Positions 61,015-64,000 of a stretch of 64,000 nucleotides of DNA are shown here, piece by piece; position 1 is the first letter of the stretch, and each line of letters starts with the position of its first letter. Source of the stretch: Paulinella micropora (taxonomy: Eukaryota; Cercozoa; Imbricatea; Euglyphida; Paulinellidae); NCBI GenBank assembly GCA_019918135.1, contig WBZZ01003147.1:82501-146500 (forward strand). Direction: 5' to 3'. Below the pieces are notes generated by a model, which was not told the origin of the DNA, ran no database searches, and saw only the letters and a list, made by a program, of their open reading frames with translations. Position numbers and translations under genes: made by a program.

Positions 61015-62994
61015 CTACAAGCGGAGGCTTCGCAGTGGATGGAGCGTTTGGCCAGCAATAGTCAGGACTGTCGATTCGCTCGCGTTAAATATTTCTTGAC
61101 AACTAAAGCGCGCAGAGGTCAGCACCCTCAGCTCCCGAACCTGACTTTTCGGTTCGATGATTAGCTTGCGTACCTTGCAAGTAAGCTCCTCTAGGTCTAG
61201 CCATCCCAAAGTGACGTTCGAGATGGTGAGAACGTCGAACGTGCCTAAGCGGTTAGCAGACAAGACGCGGGACGGAGACAACACGGAGCCTACCAAACAC
61301 AGCCCCAGATCCTTGCGCACAATCTCGTCCACTTGCATATTCTCAGGCAAGGCATCCTTGCATTCCAGCGTCAGTGGCACGTTGCTGTCAACAGCAGAAG
61401 TTAGCGTTAGGCTCCCGATCACACATTCTAGGTAGACCCGGAAGCCCGTCAAGTCTTGGCACCGGCTGCCGCACTCGATAGTCAGATTCTCGACTGCTTG
61501 TGTAGCCTTGTAGTTTATATTCTTGGCGTAGGGGTACAGGCGCGGCCCGCAATTCAGCAATTTCAAACAGTTCCACCGGGGGCCCTCCAGCCTGGGCAGT
61601 TCCTGGATCTCCCGCAGCTCTAGCGTGTGCTTGTACCGGCCATCTGCTAGCAGCGCCTGGCGCAACTGCCCCGGGCCTGTCTCGCGCAGGAATAAGTCAG
61701 AACCGCCGCAAGTTGGCGGGCCGGCAATCACGGCACCGGCGGCCACGGGCACGTGACCGCTGCCCAGGCGCGCGAGTGAGACCCAGGGGCTGTTAACTAT
61801 CACGAGGCTCTCTGGGGACAAACGACCCCAGCTGATGTTCTCAACCGCGGGGCCTCCATTGCAGTCAACAAAGGTACACTCGGCTACGCCGCCCGGCACG
61901 TCTAGCCAACCCCGCGGGAGCTTGTGCAGACCGTTGCAATCTTCAAACGTTAAAGCTTCAAGGCGTTCGAAGTTGCTTATTCTGAGCCTCGTTAGCGCCG
62001 GAACACTTGTGAAATGAAACTGGCTCAGCAAGCCCGGGGCGACCGTGTGGTACTCGATGTCGATTTCTTCGAACGGCACGTCTTCGAATCCAATCGACTC
62101 CTCCTTTTGGTCGGCAAGGCCCCCCCGGCCCAAGTGTAGCTCCACGCAACGCACGTGGCTTAGCCAGGAGTCGGGATTTCTGACGGCGTCAAACAAGCCC
62201 TCGAAAAACTCGTCAGTTTCTACGGTGCCCGGCAGGCTGTACACCACCAACCGTTGCGGGGGGCGGCTGCCTGCGGGCAGCGCCGCGTTGAATCGGGCGC
62301 GCAGGCTCTCTGGTAAATTTTCTAGGTCGAGCACTACCTCGGACCCGACGTCCAGGTACTTGCGCCTGAGCGCCTCGTTCTGGCACGCGCGGTACAGGCA
62401 GTCCCGCACCGCGCGCTGCAAACGCCCCGCCACCAACGGCGGCCAAACGTCAGTGCAGAGACGCGCCAGACGGGTCGGGTTGTCCCGCGCTTCGTGCAAC
62501 CGCTGCAGCAAGGCACCGTCGACTTGCGCGTTGAAGCACTGGCGGAAGACGCGGAGCACCAGGTCCTGCCTCAGCCAGTCCGCGGGGCCGAACAGCTGCC
62601 AGCAGTGCGAGAACTGCTGCCAGGAGTCGTTGGTGGGCAGGTTCCTGGCGATCTCGTCAAACACGTCGTCTGGCACGGACAGACCTGGCGGCGGCGGCGC
62701 CGCTAGCCTGCGCGACCAGCAGCTTCTGCACCGGACCAGCACGGTTCTCTTGTCCCACCACTGGTTTATGAGTTCGAACGCCCAGTCGCAATACCGCGCC
62801 AGGCGCAGCAGGCAGCCGCGCTGACTACTGGGCAACAGCAGCCGCGCGTTGCTGTCGCGGGCGTACCTAGTCAGAAAGTCGAGCGCGGCCCGCACCTGCG
62901 CGCGGGTAGGGTTGGGCTCGTTATTGTTGAGCACAAACAGTGGCCCCGGCGCGCTGGACAGGCCCGGCGGCGGCGCGTCCCCCGCCAACTCCAT
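61015..62994 (-). CDS. host F-box-like protein with irregular leucine-rich region
   Basis: 659 codons, intact, single exon, GC-rich. Residues 1-100 are helical (RAQVRAALDFLTRYARDSNA). At about 103-140 LSVPDDVFDEIARNLPTNDS then WQQFSHCWQLFG is an F-box-like motif. From about 230 the protein consists of repeating strand-turn units with L-x-L-x-x-C/N (VRCVELHLGRGG, LTRLRISNFERLEALTFEDC, LVIVNSPW, LTISNVTLGWLDLEEL), like an irregular leucine-rich or beta-solenoid repeat. Probable SCF substrate adaptor. Codon use differs sharply from the AT-rich elements, so this is ordinary host sequence. Confidence 0.72.
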   Translation of the reverse strand: MELAGDAPPPGLSSAPGPLFVLNNNEPNPTRAQVRAALDFLTRYARDSNARLLLPSSQRGCLLRLARYCDWAFELINQWWDKRTVLVRCRSCWSRRLAAPPPPGLSVPDDVFDEIARNLPTNDSWQQFSHCWQLFGPADWLRQDLVLRVFRQCFNAQVDGALLQRLHEARDNPTRLARLCTDVWPPLVAGRLQRAVRDCLYRACQNEALRRKYLDVGSEVVLDLENLPESLRARFNAALPAGSRPPQRLVVYSLPGTVETDEFFEGLFDAVRNPDSWLSHVRCVELHLGRGGLADQKEESIGFEDVPFEEIDIEYHTVAPGLLSQFHFTSVPALTRLRISNFERLEALTFEDCNGLHKLPRGWLDVPGGVAECTFVDCNGGPAVENISWGRLSPESLVIVNSPWVSLARLGSGHVPVAAGAVIAGPPTCGGSDLFLRETGPGQLRQALLADGRYKHTLELREIQELPRLEGPRWNCLKLLNCGPRLYPYAKNINYKATQAVENLTIECGSRCQDLTGFRVYLECVIGSLTLTSAVDSNVPLTLECKDALPENMQVDEIVRKDLGLCLVGSVLSPSRVLSANRLGTFDVLTISNVTLGWLDLEELTCKVRKLIIEPKSQVRELRVLTSARFSCQEIFNASESTVLTIAGQTLHPLRSLRL

Positions 62995-63461
62995 GTAAAC
63001 ACCTGCGTGAACTATGAACAGTGCACTTTTTTAATCTTAAGGGGGCTCGACCAAATGGCGGCCAAAAAAAAGAAGGAACGCCGGAAATTACGGTACTTTT
63101 GCATCTGGCGCGAAATTCGCCGGGGGTCCGCATTTGCAAACCAAACATCAGTCGCCACTTCGTTTTTTTTGTTATTTGCGAGCACAAATGGGCGGGCGGG
63201 GGGAAAAACACCGCAGCGTGGCCTCGGCCCCCCCACATCTCGCAAAAGGGAGGGAGGGGGGGGGGGCCCGCTGCGGTGTCTTCCCCCCCCCTGCGCCCCG
63301 CCCTGCCCCTACGCGTCAGCCTCCTTTCGAACACGAGTTCAACTTCTTTAACAAAAAAAAACCTTGACATTTTACAAGACTTCGTCCGCTGATATTAACA
63401 ACTAAGCAAGAGTGAACAGCGTTTCTTTTTTTACAGTCTGTTCCAGCAAGACCTCCTCAAC
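62995..63461. other. intergenic region between two minus-strand host genes
   Basis: Probably promoter of the F-box-like gene. Has a G/C homopolymer stretch at 63250-63292. Short frames on both strands show no domain. Confidence 0.5.
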
Positions 63462-64000
63462 TCAGGCATAGAGAAAGTCGCAGGGCAGGCCGCGCTCTTG
63501 CCAGAACGCACGCGATTCTGCACAGTCGCCCAGGCGTGCAAACCGCAGTCGTTCCGCGATCTCGTCCGCCTTCTTGCACAGGCCGTCGGGCTCGTCCAGC
63601 GTGAACAGAAACACCTGTTCTCGGTCGACGACCTCGGTGAACAGCATGTCACGCACCTCGCGGTAGTGTGCCGTCTGTTCGAAGAAGTCGCTCGTGTCCG
63701 TAGCCTGCGCAAAATTGACGAACGCCTCCAGGTAGATGCACAGATGCCCTAGGCACACCTGGGTCGACGCGCGAGTTCTGCGTGGCAGCCTCAGACACAT
63801 CACGGCCGCGACGCCAGCCATGATGCGCTGCCAGGTGCGGGTCCCGAAGTGTTTCGCGACCTGTGCATCCGACAGTCTCAGCACCGCCCGTGCCGCGCGC
63901 TGCAGTTCTGCTAGCGCCACCGGCGCCGCCCTGGCATTCGCGTCGGCTCGCCCCGACGCTGTCAATGTGCTTTCGTCGTGGCCAGTCAGAGCTTGCGCTC
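63462..64000 (-). CDS. host gene of unknown function, 3' part
   Basis: The frame is open from the window edge to a TGA at 63462 (about 179 codons) and has no ATG near its upstream end, so the gene continues beyond the window. Mostly helical: VALAELQRAARAVLRLSDAQ, VCLGHLCIYLEAFVNFAQAT, HYREVRDMLFTEVVDREQVF and FARLGDCAESRAFWQERGLP. GC-rich like its neighbour and in the same direction. No family recognised. Confidence 0.6.
   Translation of the reverse strand, partial: AQALTGHDESTLTASGRADANARAAPVALAELQRAARAVLRLSDAQVAKHFGTRTWQRIMAGVAAVMCLRLPRRTRASTQVCLGHLCIYLEAFVNFAQATDTSDFFEQTAHYREVRDMLFTEVVDREQVFLFTLDEPDGLCKKADEIAERLRFARLGDCAESRAFWQERGLPCDFLYA

Noticed and set aside
61157-62824. Plus-strand frames of 60-259 codons opposite the F-box-like gene
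   Set aside because: GC-rich antisense frames; the minus-strand frame has the domain pattern and the full length.

Overview
The window is nuclear DNA of a eukaryote, most likely a unicellular one. Short GT-AG introns, introns filled with microsatellites, a tRNA-derived SINE, a Ty1/copia-type LTR element, interstitial TTAGGG arrays and GC-rich host genes all point that way. I cannot name the species. Two AT-rich endogenous virus-like elements, each with a double-jelly-roll capsid module, sit in this host DNA.

Layout. 1-6.5 kb: non-coding host DNA with (AAT)n arrays interleaved with three copies of a tRNA-headed SINE. 6.58-34.73 kb: a decayed copia-type element with LTRs at both ends. Its gag region is split at 7,472 by a 20,973-bp Polinton-like/virophage-like element (7,472-28,444) with 140-bp terminal inverted repeats and a GGCGAG 6-bp target duplication. 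34.7-36.4 kb: a zinc-finger exon and a CENP-B/pogo-type DNA-binding exon. 36.8-39.2 kb: telomere-associated repeats (a 528-bp unit present twice, plus TTAGGG arrays). 39.3-46.9 kb: minus-strand exons of one or more host chromatin-type genes (ZZ finger, methyltransferase-like fold, SET-like C-terminus), with introns full of microsatellites and a dispersed GC-rich repeat. 46.9-47.3 kb: a 412-bp palindrome with 186-bp perfect arms. About 48.3-60.7 kb: a second capsid-bearing element with a tyrosine recombinase. 61-64 kb: GC-rich host genes (an F-box-like protein and the 3' part of an unknown gene).

Element 1 carries a retroviral-type integrase, protein-primed family B DNA polymerase, packaging ATPase, adenain/Ulp1-like protease, penton and major capsid proteins, two fibre-like genes, HIRAN and ExoX-C/DUF3820-like proteins and an intron-containing gene. 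It has all hallmark genes but about ten breaks spread over about seven genes, so it is a fossil. Element 2 carries a recombinase, GIY-YIG nuclease, penton, major capsid, ATPase and a 1006-residue virion-type protein with a phospholipase A2-like motif set. It has no recognisable polymerase; about two of its genes are damaged, and it ends inside a gene.

The observations I would look at first are: (1) a family of paired back-to-back hairpins (TGATATTT...AAACATCG / CGATGTTT...AAATATCA) in six spacers of element 1, touching stop and start codons; (2) a two-gene cassette, a Cys-rich PSI-like secreted protein facing a one-pass membrane protein tail to tail, shared by the two otherwise different elements; (3) the PLA2-like domain in element 2; (4) a protelomerase-like recombinase next to a large perfect palindrome.
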